The position numbers and the translations under genes are program-made. Positions 43,050 through 51,860 of a stretch of 59,986 bases of DNA are shown piece after piece. Origin of the DNA: Burkholderiaceae bacterium (GTDB lineage Bacteria; Pseudomonadota; Gammaproteobacteria; Burkholderiales; Rhodocyclaceae); NCBI GenBank assembly GCA_021738065.1, contig JAIPCT010000012.1:1-59986 (forward strand), read 5' to 3'. The first letter of the stretch is position 1. Each line of letters begins with the position of its first letter. The notes below the pieces were generated by a model that was not told where the DNA came from, made no database searches, and was given only the letters and a program-made list of their open reading frames with translations.

Positions 43050-43963
43050 CCCAGCAGGAATCCCAATGCCAGCAAAATGCCCAGGGCGAATCCGGTACGC
43101 GCGGTTGCTGCCAACAGGAGATTCAGATCGGGCCCGACGCGGCTGCGCCGCAGGTTGCGGATCACCCGCAGCGCCAGCGGCAGCGCCAGCAGGCCCAGCC
43201 AGGCGCCGCGATGACCAAGGGCAGCAAGTATCGGCAGCAGCACGAAAGGCAGCAGCAGCAGCACCGCAAAGGCCCGGCGCGCGCTGTCGCGGCCGAGCAC
43301 CGCGGCCAGGGTGCGCCGTCCGGCACGCAGATCACTTTCGAGATCGCGGTAGTTGTTGATCAGCAGGACGGCGGCAGCCGGCAAGCCGACCACCGCACCG
43401 GCCAGCAGCGCGGCCCGCCCGCCCGCGGCACCTTGCAGCCAGGCACTGCCGAGGACGGCAAGGATACCGAAAAACATCAGGACGAAAACCTCGCCCAGGG
43501 CCGTATGCGAAATCGGTCGCGGTCCGCCGGAATAGGCCCAGCCCGCCAAAAGCGATGCCAGTCCGATGAGCAGGATCGGCCAGCCACCGACCTGGACCAG
43601 ATAGGCACCGAGCAGAAGCGCGGCAAGAAAGCTGGCCACCGCGGCGCGGCGCACCACGGTGGCGCTGGCCCAGCCAGCGGCGGTAACGCGCAGCGGCCCG
43701 ATGCGATCGTTCTGGTCGCTGCCGTTTTCGTGGTCGGCGGCGTCGTTGTGCAAGTTAGTGCCAACCTGAATCAGCAGCGCACAGCACAAGGCCGCGAGCA
43801 AGGGCATCCAGGCCAGCGTCGCCCCCTGCGCCAGCGCCAGGGCAGTGCCGACCAGCACCGGCGTGGCCGAGATCGACAGTGTACGCGGCCGGATCGCTGC
43901 CCACCAGACGGGAAGGCCGTGCGGCGGCAATCTTGTCAACTCGGCAGGCAGTTCGGGTTTCAC
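43046..43963 (-). CDS. menA: MenA-like 1,4-dihydroxy-2-naphthoate prenyltransferase
   Basis: 305 residues, UbiA superfamily, about nine membrane helices. The first Asp-rich motif is NLHNDAADHENGSDQND and the second is NNYRDLESDLRAGRRTLA, the MenA arrangement (N-D-x3-D, then D-x3-D). Attaches the prenyl chain in menaquinone synthesis. GTG start at 43963 overlaps the ubiE stop by GTGA; the longer frame upstream is ubiE out of frame. Other men genes were not seen in the window. A related prenyl acceptor other than DHNA cannot be excluded. Confidence 0.85.
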   Translation of the reverse strand: MKPELPAELTRLPPHGLPVWWAAIRPRTLSISATPVLVGTALALAQGATLAWMPLLAALCCALLIQVGTNLHNDAADHENGSDQNDRIGPLRVTAAGWASATVVRRAAVASFLAALLLGAYLVQVGGWPILLIGLASLLAGWAYSGGPRPISHTALGEVFVLMFFGILAVLGSAWLQGAAGGRAALLAGAVVGLPAAAVLLINNYRDLESDLRAGRRTLAAVLGRDSARRAFAVLLLLPFVLLPILAALGHRGAWLGLLALPLALRVIRNLRRSRVGPDLNLLLAATARTGFALGILLALGFLLG

Positions 43964-44688
43964 GCGGTGCGCTCCGCCACATGCAGGGCCGCAATGCCGA
44001 ACGACAGGTTCTTCCAACTCACGACCGGAAATCCCGCGGCACGGATCATGGCGGCGAACTCGCGTTGATCGGGAAAGCGCCGGATCGATTCGATCAGGTA
44101 GTGATAGGCCTCGGGTGCGCCGGCGACCGCGGCGCCCAAACGCGGGATCACCAGGCGCGAATACAGATCGTAGCCATGCGCCAGCCAGCGCTGCGGGCGG
44201 GAAAATTCGAGACAAACCATGCGCCCGCCCGGCTTCAACACGCGGCGGATCTCCACCAGCGCAGCATCGAGGCGAGTCGCGTTGCGCAAGCCGAAGGACA
44301 CCGTGAGCAGGTCGATGCTGGCGTCGTCGAAGGGCAGGCGCTCGGCTTCGCCGGCGACCCAGCGCAGACTGCCATCGCCCGCTCGTCTGCCGGCACGCAT
44401 CATGGGCAAGCTCGGATCGCATACCGTCACCGACCATCCGCGCCGCGCCAGCAGGCGGGCGACATCGCCGGTGCCGCCGGCAAGGTCGACCGCTATGCCC
44501 GTCGCCGGCGGGCAGCGGCGCGCCAGATCACGCTTCCACAGACGGTGGATGCCGAAGCTCATCAGGTCGTTCATCAGGTCGTATCGTGGCGCCACGACAT
44601 CGAACACTTGGCGGATGCGCCGCAGCCTTACCTCGGGTGTCACCACCTCGTGGCCAAACGTGGACTCCAGAGTAACGGGCGCGCGCAT
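43960..44688 (-). CDS. ubiE: UbiE/MenG-family quinone C-methyltransferase
   Basis: 242 residues from the ATG at 44688. Class I SAM methyltransferase: VFDVVAPRYDLMNDLMSFGIHR is the UbiE/MenG signature, GGTGDVARLLARRG the SAM loop, and GGRMVCLEFS motif III. Methylates demethylmenaquinone and/or demethoxyubiquinone. Coupled by GTGA to menA, which points to menaquinone. A TTG at 44715 overlapping the previous stop would add nine residues. Confidence 0.9.
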   Translation of the reverse strand: MRAPVTLESTFGHEVVTPEVRLRRIRQVFDVVAPRYDLMNDLMSFGIHRLWKRDLARRCPPATGIAVDLAGGTGDVARLLARRGWSVTVCDPSLPMMRAGRRAGDGSLRWVAGEAERLPFDDASIDLLTVSFGLRNATRLDAALVEIRRVLKPGGRMVCLEFSRPQRWLAHGYDLYSRLVIPRLGAAVAGAPEAYHYLIESIRRFPDQREFAAMIRAAGFPVVSWKNLSFGIAALHVAERTA

Positions 44689-44711
44689 GATCGAAGTATC
44701 GCCTACTCCGG

Positions 44712-45239
44712 TCAATTCAGCACGGCGGCGGCAGCGGCGGCGAGGTCCTCGGCCTTCATCACCCCGAGCTTGCGCGTCACGATCTCGCCCTTGCGATTGA
44801 TGACGATGGTGAATGGCAAGCCGGCCTTGCTGTTGCCCAGGGCCTGCATCAGCGGAATGCCCTTCTCGGCGGCCAGCAGCACCGGATAGTTCATCTCATA
44901 GGCTTTCATGAAATCGCGCACGGATTCCGCCTTGTCCTCGAGACCGATACCCAGAACCACCAAGCCCTTTTTTTGGTACTTGTCGTGGGCCTTGACCAGT
45001 TCCGGAATCTCGACCCGGCAGGGCCCGCACCAGCGCGCCCAGAAATTCACGATCAGCGGCTTGCCGCGATAGGCCGCGAGGGCAAACGGCTTTTCGTCGG
45101 TGCCGGTCAGCGTCGCCGCAAACAGGGGATCGGACTCCGCCGCATGAAGCAGGCCGGAGGCCAGCAGCAGGATTGCGGCAACAATCGGCCGCCCGCCTGC
45201 CCAGCGTCGCCGGGCCGACTTCCCTGTTGCTTGCTTCAC
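44712..45239 (-). CDS. TlpA-like periplasmic thioredoxin protein
   Basis: 175 residues. Signal or anchor helix about 20-35; TlpA/ResA fold with WARWCGPCRVEIPEL active site and the cis-Pro GLPFTIVIN. Likely reduces cysteines of copper or heme proteins in the periplasm, fitting NosZ CuA or NosL maturation. GTG start at 45239 overlaps the nosY stop by GTGA. Confidence 0.9.
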   Translation of the reverse strand: MKQATGKSARRRWAGGRPIVAAILLLASGLLHAAESDPLFAATLTGTDEKPFALAAYRGKPLIVNFWARWCGPCRVEIPELVKAHDKYQKKGLVVLGIGLEDKAESVRDFMKAYEMNYPVLLAAEKGIPLMQALGNSKAGLPFTIVINRKGEIVTRKLGVMKAEDLAAAAAAVLN

Positions 45240-46063
45240 GGCAGGTCGCCGCGGCGGAACAGCTGATAGCCCAATGTTGCCGCAACAACGCCAAGCACGG
45301 TCGGATAGACCAGGGCGAATATCTTGTAGCCGGTGACGCCAAAATTGTCGAGGATCACGTAGGCCGACGGCCCGAGCACGATCAGTTGCGGATCGAACAA
45401 CGCCAGAGCGGCGGTGCGGAAAACCTGCAACGGATTGGCCAACGCCATGCTGACCGCGACTTCCGGCGACACCTTGCCCTGGATCATGACCCCAAGCAGG
45501 ATCAGGTCGAGGAAGAGCAGCAGCGTCAGCCAGACGACGAAGGCCGCGCCCTGCGCCATGTCGGTGCTGCGCGCCAGCGCCGAGATCAGCATGCCGATAC
45601 CGAGGAAGCAGGCCGCCATCACCGCCAGCAAGGCGGTGTAGTAGCCGAACATGGACCACGGCACCTCGATTTCGCGTATCAGCGCGATCACCACGGCGAG
45701 CACCATCGCACCGAATACCGGCAGGAAAATCACGATGTAACGGCCGAGAATCTTGCCCCAGAACCATGCCGCCAGGGACACGGGCAAGGAAAGCAGGTAT
45801 TCGTAAACACCGGCTTCACGGTCGCCGGCCACCGAACGCACGGTGGTGATGAGGACGAAGATCGGCAGGATCGCCATGGTCAGCTGGATATAGGTGACGA
45901 GCAGACGCGAAAGGCCGATGAAACCCAGCACGCGCGATTCGGTCAACCCGAACAGGAACAACAGGGCGACGATGCCGCCAAAAACCAGGGTATAGACCTG
46001 GAACCAGCGCGCGCGCAGCGATTCGACGATATCCAGTTTGGCGGTTAGCCAGAGTTGGTTCAT
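45236..46063 (-). CDS. nosY: NosY, ABC permease for N2O reductase maturation
   Basis: 275 residues, six membrane segments of the ABC-2 type. RSVAGDREAGVYEYLLSLPVS is typical of NosY. With NosF and NosD it forms the NosDFY complex needed for CuZ assembly. 30 bp after nosL on the minus strand. Confidence 0.95.
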   Translation of the reverse strand: MNQLWLTAKLDIVESLRARWFQVYTLVFGGIVALLFLFGLTESRVLGFIGLSRLLVTYIQLTMAILPIFVLITTVRSVAGDREAGVYEYLLSLPVSLAAWFWGKILGRYIVIFLPVFGAMVLAVVIALIREIEVPWSMFGYYTALLAVMAACFLGIGMLISALARSTDMAQGAAFVVWLTLLLFLDLILLGVMIQGKVSPEVAVSMALANPLQVFRTAALALFDPQLIVLGPSAYVILDNFGVTGYKIFALVYPTVLGVVAATLGYQLFRRGDLP

Positions 46064-46093
46064 GCTTGAGAAACCCCTTGGTGTTTCATGCTG

Positions 46094-46561
46094 TTACTTT
46101 CCCTTGGCCAGCACATGCTGACGCATTTCCTCGAAATCGGCAGCGCCGGCCTCCGCATAGGCGATAGCGCCATAGTTGTAACCCATCGGCGAGATCCGCC
46201 CACCGACGTATTTTGCCTTGCGCGCATCGAGCCACTTGTCGCCTTTTCCGGTGACGTCGGCCACCCAGAAGCGAGTCGCCGCTTCCGTCATCCAGGGAAA
46301 GACGCTTTGCTTGTCGCGCATCCAGATCACGGCGCAACCGACGTCGTCGAACTTGAGCGCGACATTCTTTTCGCCACCGCGCAATTGCGCCGCGAAGCGC
46401 CGGTCGGAAATCGCCATGCTGCAGCGCATGCAGGTATCGCGGTCCCACTTGATCTCGGCCATGCCATCGGGCCATTCACCAGCCTTGCCGCAGGCCGCCA
46501 GGGCCACGGCCAGCGGCGTCAGGCTGAACCCGGCAGCGATGAAGCGACGCCGGTCCATCAT
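46094..46561 (-). CDS. nosL: NosL, lipoprotein copper chaperone in the nos operon
   Basis: 155 residues. An MDRRRFIAAGF start and lipobox LAACGK (Cys near 24) mark an exported lipoprotein. The copper motif is CMRCSMAISDRR with a later GGRISPMGYNYGAIA segment. Start overlaps the nosF stop by ATGA; the longer frame is nosF out of frame. Third NosL-family protein of the window and the one in the canonical operon position. Confidence 0.93.
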   Translation of the reverse strand: MMDRRRFIAAGFSLTPLAVALAACGKAGEWPDGMAEIKWDRDTCMRCSMAISDRRFAAQLRGGEKNVALKFDDVGCAVIWMRDKQSVFPWMTEAATRFWVADVTGKGDKWLDARKAKYVGGRISPMGYNYGAIAYAEAGAADFEEMRQHVLAKGK

Positions 46562-47514
46562 GTCGCCGTTGCCTGCCCGCGAAGCGGATTCCCAGGCACG
46601 CAGAGCGAGCCGGTGCCGTCCGCCAGGGATACCGTCTCCGGCCCTGCCGGAGGCATAACTTTCACCGCCTCTTCGAGAGAGTAGCTGTTGATCAGCGCGA
46701 CATAGCGCGAGGTCATGCCCATGAAGCGAAGCCGATCCGGTCCCGGCACCTCGCCTTCCCATTCCAGTCCATTGCCCAGGTCGCGAAAGCTCCAGGCCTG
46801 CATCGCCTTGGCGAAGGCCGGTTCGCTGCGCTTGATGGCGATGCGGCAGGCAAAGCGGCCGGACAGGGAGACGTCATCGGCGACGCGGTCGTCCAGTACC
46901 ACCTTGCCCATGTCCATCTCGATCACCCGATTCACCAGCGCCGACACTTCGTTCAGGCGATGGCTGGAAATCAGCATGGTGACGTCTTCCTGCCGTTCGG
47001 CGAGCAATTCGAAAAAAATCTTGCGCGCCTCGGGATCGAGATTGGCCGCCGGTTCGTCCATCACCAGTACTTTGGCGTCACGCCCCAGGGCGATCGCGAT
47101 CAGCAGTTTTTGCTTCATGCCGCCGGAAAGCTTGACGAAAGGGCGCGCCAGAATCGGCGCCAGTTCCAGCCCGAGGCGTTGCGCCAGTTCGTGAATACGC
47201 GCCGGATCGGTCGCGCACAGCGCGGCGGAAAAATTGATCAACTGAGCCACCGGCATTTTCAGCGGCGGCGGCAACTGCGGCACGAAGCCGATCGTGCCGA
47301 GCACCTCGGTACGCTCCTTGCGCGGGTCGCGGCCGCCAATGCTGACCTCGCCGTCGAAAGTGTATTCGCCGAGCAGACAGCGGATCAGTGTGGTCTTGCC
47401 GGCACCGTTGGAGCCGATCAGCGCAACGCGTTCGGACAACCCGATCTCAAGACTGATGTCGTCGAGAACACGGATCTTGCGGAAGCTTTTTGCAACATTG
47501 GAAAAACGGATCAT
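46558..47514 (-). CDS. nosF: NosF, ABC ATPase for N2O reductase maturation
   Basis: 318 residues. Walker A LIGSNGAGKTT, signature LSGGMKQKLLIAIAL, Walker B VLVMDEPAANLD and H-loop SSHRL. Energises NosDFY. A C-terminal extension of about 100 residues follows the ATPase core, as in NosF proteins. 25 bp after nosH. Confidence 0.95.
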   Translation of the reverse strand: MIRFSNVAKSFRKIRVLDDISLEIGLSERVALIGSNGAGKTTLIRCLLGEYTFDGEVSIGGRDPRKERTEVLGTIGFVPQLPPPLKMPVAQLINFSAALCATDPARIHELAQRLGLELAPILARPFVKLSGGMKQKLLIAIALGRDAKVLVMDEPAANLDPEARKIFFELLAERQEDVTMLISSHRLNEVSALVNRVIEMDMGKVVLDDRVADDVSLSGRFACRIAIKRSEPAFAKAMQAWSFRDLGNGLEWEGEVPGPDRLRFMGMTSRYVALINSYSLEEAVKVMPPAGPETVSLADGTGSLCVPGNPLRGQATAT

Positions 47515-47539
47515 GGATTTATTCCGGCGAGGCCTGGAG

Positions 47540-48520
47540 TCAAAGCAGTCTGGAAATGCCCTTGATGTCGAAGCTCAACGAGCCCGTTGGGCAGGTATCG
47601 ACGCACAAGCCGCAGCGAGTGCAATCGGGACCGATCGGTACTTCGGTATCCACCGCACGGCCCTTGATTACGGTGTCGAGCACATGGGGTACGAGACAGA
47701 CCTTGCGGCAATCGCCCTCATGAAAACAGCTGTCGAGCTTGTACTTGATGCGCACCGGCGAGAAGATGCCGACCACCCCGTAAGTCAGGCCGATCGGACA
47801 GGCATAGCGGCACCAGGCGCGGCGCGAGAAGAAGACCTCGAACACCAGCAAGGCCAGGACCCAGAGCAAGGCCAGACCCGGGCCGTAGATCAGCGCGCGC
47901 GAGACGATGCCGGTCGGCGAAATGGCTTCGAACACGGTATAGCCAGTAGCTGCCGCAAGCACCGCAAAAACGATCCAGGAGAGGGTACGCAGGCGGCGGT
48001 CGATGTTCTGGTCGGTCACCAGCTTCTTCTTCACCAGAAAGAGGTGAATGTACTCCGCGAATTCCGCCAGCAAATGGTAGGGACAAACCCAGGAGCAAAA
48101 GCTGCGCCCGCCCAGCAGCAGCCAGAGAACCAAGACCGTTCCAGTGCCTATTACGAGATTGACGATGATGTGCTTGTGCGCCAGCATCACCTGCAGCGCC
48201 GAGTTGAGATCAATCAGGTGAAAGCCGATGAAGCGCGAGGCAGTCAGCGCGCCTTCGAGGATCTGGATGTCGAACCAAAACGAAAAGGTGAATAGCAGGT
48301 TGGCCGCGAGCAGCACCGCCCAGCGCCGGTTGCGCCAGGTGTGGACCCTCGCCGCGTTTTCGTGGGCGACAATCGCCGCTTGCAGTCTTTCCTTGTTGGT
48401 GGCCCGCTTGAGGACATGGATCTTCTGGGCGGGTTCCGAAATAGCCGACGGCTTTTTGGCTTCGCGACCGAACATCACCGCAATCTGGTCGAAGAAGCGT
48501 CGAGTGAGGAAGGCGTTCAT
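47540..48520 (-). CDS. nosH: NosH, NapH-like membrane iron-sulfur quinol dehydrogenase subunit
   Basis: 326 residues. Four or more membrane helices, two CxxxCP motifs facing the cytoplasm (SWVCPYH and RYACPIG) and two C-terminal [4Fe-4S] sites (CFHEGDCRKVC and CTRCGLCVDTCPTG). With NosG it is proposed to pass electrons from menaquinol to NosZ in clade II systems. The ATG at 48520 overlaps the nosG stop by ATGA. Confidence 0.93.
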   Translation of the reverse strand: MNAFLTRRFFDQIAVMFGREAKKPSAISEPAQKIHVLKRATNKERLQAAIVAHENAARVHTWRNRRWAVLLAANLLFTFSFWFDIQILEGALTASRFIGFHLIDLNSALQVMLAHKHIIVNLVIGTGTVLVLWLLLGGRSFCSWVCPYHLLAEFAEYIHLFLVKKKLVTDQNIDRRLRTLSWIVFAVLAAATGYTVFEAISPTGIVSRALIYGPGLALLWVLALLVFEVFFSRRAWCRYACPIGLTYGVVGIFSPVRIKYKLDSCFHEGDCRKVCLVPHVLDTVIKGRAVDTEVPIGPDCTRCGLCVDTCPTGSLSFDIKGISRLL

Positions 48521-49401
48521 GTGTTCCATACCTCCCGCGCCTCGATGACGATGCAGGTCGGCTCCACGGGACAAATCATCTCGCAGACACCGCAACCGAC
48601 GCAGGGCTCATGTACCACCGGCGACTTGCGCTTCGAGCCATCCGGTGCGAACACTGTTTCGATGGAAATCGCCCCTTTGACCGGGCATTCACGCACGCAC
48701 AGATCGCATTCAGCGAGGTCGTAAGGGTGGTCGCTGACACGAATCGGCTTCCAGCGGTCGACCTCCATGTAGCGCAGCAAACCTTTGAATGAAGCCCCGC
48801 GCACCTGTCCCTTGAAGCCCTTGCCCTGAATCGCCAGGCAGGCTTCGGGCCGTGTCAGGCGTGCGACACCGATGCGCTCGGTGAGGTTGAGCGTCGGTTC
48901 GGGGTCCTTCTCCTTGGCCTTGAGGATAGGCGCAGCGGCCAGCGGCGCCCCTTTGCGCACACCGAGGAAAGCCGGCTTCTTGTAGACCAGCGAACCGGTC
49001 GGGCAGGCCAGGATGCACTGCACGGCGTCGCAGGAGAAATCGCAGGCCTGCTCCCGAGCATCGATGTAGGGCGTGCCAACGCCGAAGCCATCGACCAGAT
49101 CGGCCAGTTTGATCGCTTCCACGGGACAGACCTGAACGCATTGTCCGCACTTGATGCAGGAAGACAAAAAGTCCTTCTCATCGAGCGCCCCGGGTGGTCG
49201 CAACCGTTTTTTCTGCGCATAGACCAGCGGAAGATAGCCCGAGAGCGCGGCGCCCAGCACGCCACCGGTCAGCAAAGCCGTGCGCAGCCAGCGACGCCGC
49301 GACTGTTGCAGGCGCTCCCGCGATGGCGGCGGCTTCTTGCCGGTCGCCGGCTTTTGAGTTTCAGACTTGGTTTCGTTGTCGGGTTGTTCGGGCTCGCTCA
49401 T
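48517..49401 (-). CDS. nosG: NosG, NapG-like periplasmic ferredoxin
   Basis: 294 residues. A long hydrophilic N-terminus (about 35 residues) precedes a twin-arginine-like SRRRWLRTALLTGG signal. Four cubane sites: CIKCGQCVQVCPVEA, CDFSCDAVQCILACPTG, CDLCVRECPVKG and CVGCGVCEMICPVEP. Periplasmic partner of NosH. Overlaps nosD stop by ATGA. Confidence 0.94.
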   Translation of the reverse strand: MSEPEQPDNETKSETQKPATGKKPPPSRERLQQSRRRWLRTALLTGGVLGAALSGYLPLVYAQKKRLRPPGALDEKDFLSSCIKCGQCVQVCPVEAIKLADLVDGFGVGTPYIDAREQACDFSCDAVQCILACPTGSLVYKKPAFLGVRKGAPLAAAPILKAKEKDPEPTLNLTERIGVARLTRPEACLAIQGKGFKGQVRGASFKGLLRYMEVDRWKPIRVSDHPYDLAECDLCVRECPVKGAISIETVFAPDGSKRKSPVVHEPCVGCGVCEMICPVEPTCIVIEAREVWNT

Positions 49402-50789
49402 CCTGTCACCTTGCTCTTGATCGACGTCGGCTTGACGAAACGCGGCTGTTCGTCCTTCAGGGTCATTTCGGGCGACGAAAAAGGCGCCAGCCGTTCGAGA
49501 AAATCCAGCAATTCCATCACCGGCGCGTTCTTGAAGAAGCGCGCCGGCGGCATCTCAATCCATATCCGGTCAGCATAGGCATAGAGTTCGAAGGGCGTGT
49601 CGCCAATACCGTTGCCGTCACGATCGAAACCCTGATAGTCATCCCAATAGTTTCCCTGCCATTGGTTGAGACCCGAGGTGCCGCGGCCGGCCTGCACCAC
49701 ATTGGTCAGGTTGCCTTCGAAGATATTGTCGTTGAAGACATTGCCACCCAACTCGCTGCTCAACTTGACCGCGATGCCGTTGTAGGCGAGCCGGTTGTTG
49801 CGCACCCATATTTTACTGTCCGGCTGGAAGGGAGACAAATCGGAGCCGATGCCGACCGCGCAGTAAATGATTTCGTTGCCCTCGATCACCGTATTGCTGG
49901 CCTCTTTGAGGCCGACGGCCATGCCGGCAGCGCCCGTGGCATGGGAGATCAGGTTGTTGCGCAGAATGCCGCCTTCGGTGTACATGAAGTAGACGCCGAC
50001 GGAATTATCGTAGAAGCGATTGTCTTCGATGAGGTTGTTGTTGGCAAACATGAAGTGGATCGAATAGCGGCTGCGCATGCCGACATTGCCTCGATAGACG
50101 TTGTCGTTCGAATACCAGGCGACGCTGTCGCGCGAATCGACAATCTGGTTGCCTTCGATCAGATTGCGGTGGCTGTACCACAGCCGCAAACCATCGCCGC
50201 GTATCCCCAGGTCACGTTGTTTGGAACTGACCTTGTTGCCCTTCAGGATGTTGTCATTCGCCTGCTTCAGGTCGATGCCGAACAGGCAGTTGTCGATGAC
50301 CACGTTTTCGATCCGATTGCGGCTGCCACGCACGTCGAGACAGGAGTCATCGGTATCGTGCGAGTCGCCAGAGCCGGTCAGACGGAGTCCGCGCAGTACC
50401 GCATCGCTGGTTTCCAGGGAGAACACCGTGCCGCGGTCACCGGCATCGATGGTCACCTTGCCGCCGCCATCGATGATCAGGGGTTTGGTCATCACCACCG
50501 GGCCCGAATAGCTGCCGGGGGGCGGCCGCAGGGTGGAGCCGGCCGGCGCCGCGTCGACCAGTTCCTGAAACGGTTGCAGTCCATGAACCCGCTTGTCGCG
50601 CTGATAAAGCGGGAAAGTTGGCTTGGGACGATCGACATCGACGCGCGGTGCCGTGCTCATGTCGGCCGTCGAGCCGAAGCCCGGCGGCTTGTCTTCCTCC
50701 GTGTTGCGATCAGTGGTACGCGCTATCAGCAGCGATGAAACACCGAGCAGCAAAGCCGGCAGCAAGGCCAGCCAGCGTTTCAGGTTCAT
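49398..50789 (-). CDS. nosD: NosD, periplasmic copper-site maturation protein
   Basis: 463 residues. N-terminal hydrophobic signal, then right-handed beta-helix (PbH1/CASH repeats, for example LIEGNQIVDSRD and LIEDNRFYDNSVG). Part of NosDFY. Similar to the shorter nosD2 at 40987, including GLRLTGSGDSHDTDD and NYWDDYQGFDRDGNG. 7 bp downstream of nosB, as in clade II operons. Confidence 0.95.
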   Translation of the reverse strand: MNLKRWLALLPALLLGVSSLLIARTTDRNTEEDKPPGFGSTADMSTAPRVDVDRPKPTFPLYQRDKRVHGLQPFQELVDAAPAGSTLRPPPGSYSGPVVMTKPLIIDGGGKVTIDAGDRGTVFSLETSDAVLRGLRLTGSGDSHDTDDSCLDVRGSRNRIENVVIDNCLFGIDLKQANDNILKGNKVSSKQRDLGIRGDGLRLWYSHRNLIEGNQIVDSRDSVAWYSNDNVYRGNVGMRSRYSIHFMFANNNLIEDNRFYDNSVGVYFMYTEGGILRNNLISHATGAAGMAVGLKEASNTVIEGNEIIYCAVGIGSDLSPFQPDSKIWVRNNRLAYNGIAVKLSSELGGNVFNDNIFEGNLTNVVQAGRGTSGLNQWQGNYWDDYQGFDRDGNGIGDTPFELYAYADRIWIEMPPARFFKNAPVMELLDFLERLAPFSSPEMTLKDEQPRFVKPTSIKSKVTG

Positions 50790-50796
50790 GAGAGTA

Positions 50797-51774
50797 TCAA
50801 GAAAGCGTGCGTATCTGCCGCCGGCGCAGCAGTACCGCCAGAGTCAGGCAGGCGGACGCCAGCAGCAAAACTGCATAGCCCCAGTAGGGATAGGAATACG
50901 TCGAGAATTGCGCCACCTTGCCTTCGCCAAACACCGTCGGCATGAAAGGCTTGACCGTGAAAGCGCCCCAGGGATGCATGTTGTGACCGAAAAACCAAAG
51001 CCAACCGGCGTAATCGAGGACAAAGAATACCGGCAGCAGTGCGGGAATGATTGCCAGCAGTAAGGAAAAACTGCGAATTTTCCAGACGCCGAGCAGGATG
51101 ATCGCCATCGCCGCCACCATCCCCGCCATCGACACCTTGGTCGCCAGGATCAGGTTGGCTTTCCAGCGGTCGAGCACATCCGGCTGGTTGAAAAAGGTAC
51201 TTGCCTCGTGGTAATAGTGCGCGGCAAAGGTTTCAAGCTGCCCCATGACGATTTGGTCGACCACCATCCATGCGGCCACGGCCGAGAAACCGACGCCCAG
51301 GATCAGCAATTGGGTCTTCCGCTGCGTCGCCATGAAGCCCAGCAGCATGACTCCGAACCAGCCGAAGATGAATTTCGACAGACGCAACTCGACCGGCGAG
51401 CCGGTATCGATCGGATACATCCCCACGTAGTGGTTGATGGTGTTCATTTCGTGGACGCAGTCGAGACTCTTGGCATCCTTGTTGACGTCCTTATCCTTGT
51501 CCAGAATTGGATTGTAGCGCTCTGAATCCTCACCCATGTCGGCCTGCATGGTCTCGTTGCCCATGCGGGTATGCTTGCCCACGGCCGTGCAGCCGTTGAA
51601 CACACCGTTGAAGTGAAAATGGATGCGAATGCCATCGGGGAAGGCATCTTTGGGGTAATTGGGCGCAGTCAGCGACACCCACCAGATCGGCGCGAAATAG
51701 GCGACTACCACCGCCACCAGCGCCACCGACGTGAGGACGGTGATCAGCAGATTCTGTTTTTTATTGTCTAGCAT
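50797..51774 (-). CDS. nosB: NosB, membrane protein of clade II nos operons
   Basis: 325 residues, about six membrane helices with a large periplasmic loop after the first helix (residues about 35-125) containing two cysteines (NGCTAV and LDCVHE). NosB is found only with clade II NosZ and its biochemical role is unknown. The HNMHPWGAFTVKPF segment is rich in possible metal or heme ligands. Confidence 0.88.
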   Translation of the reverse strand: MLDNKKQNLLITVLTSVALVAVVVAYFAPIWWVSLTAPNYPKDAFPDGIRIHFHFNGVFNGCTAVGKHTRMGNETMQADMGEDSERYNPILDKDKDVNKDAKSLDCVHEMNTINHYVGMYPIDTGSPVELRLSKFIFGWFGVMLLGFMATQRKTQLLILGVGFSAVAAWMVVDQIVMGQLETFAAHYYHEASTFFNQPDVLDRWKANLILATKVSMAGMVAAMAIILLGVWKIRSFSLLLAIIPALLPVFFVLDYAGWLWFFGHNMHPWGAFTVKPFMPTVFGEGKVAQFSTYSYPYWGYAVLLLASACLTLAVLLRRRQIRTLS

Positions 51775-51860
51775 ACTGTTCTCTGTTTACCGGGGTACAA
51801 ACTGCATGCCACGATGCTCCGGCAGCAGCCGGAGCATCTGGGCATTCGATCACCTGCGAA

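Noticed and set aside
46930..46952. Ninth copy of the 23-bp motif in nosF (TCACCAGCGCCGAC)
   Set aside because: Only about 14 positions match and the left part is absent; may be chance in GC-rich coding DNA.
49194..50738. 514-codon plus-strand frame over nosD and nosG
   Set aside because: Antisense to two genes with clear domains; its valine/alanine-rich product is typical of a shadow frame.
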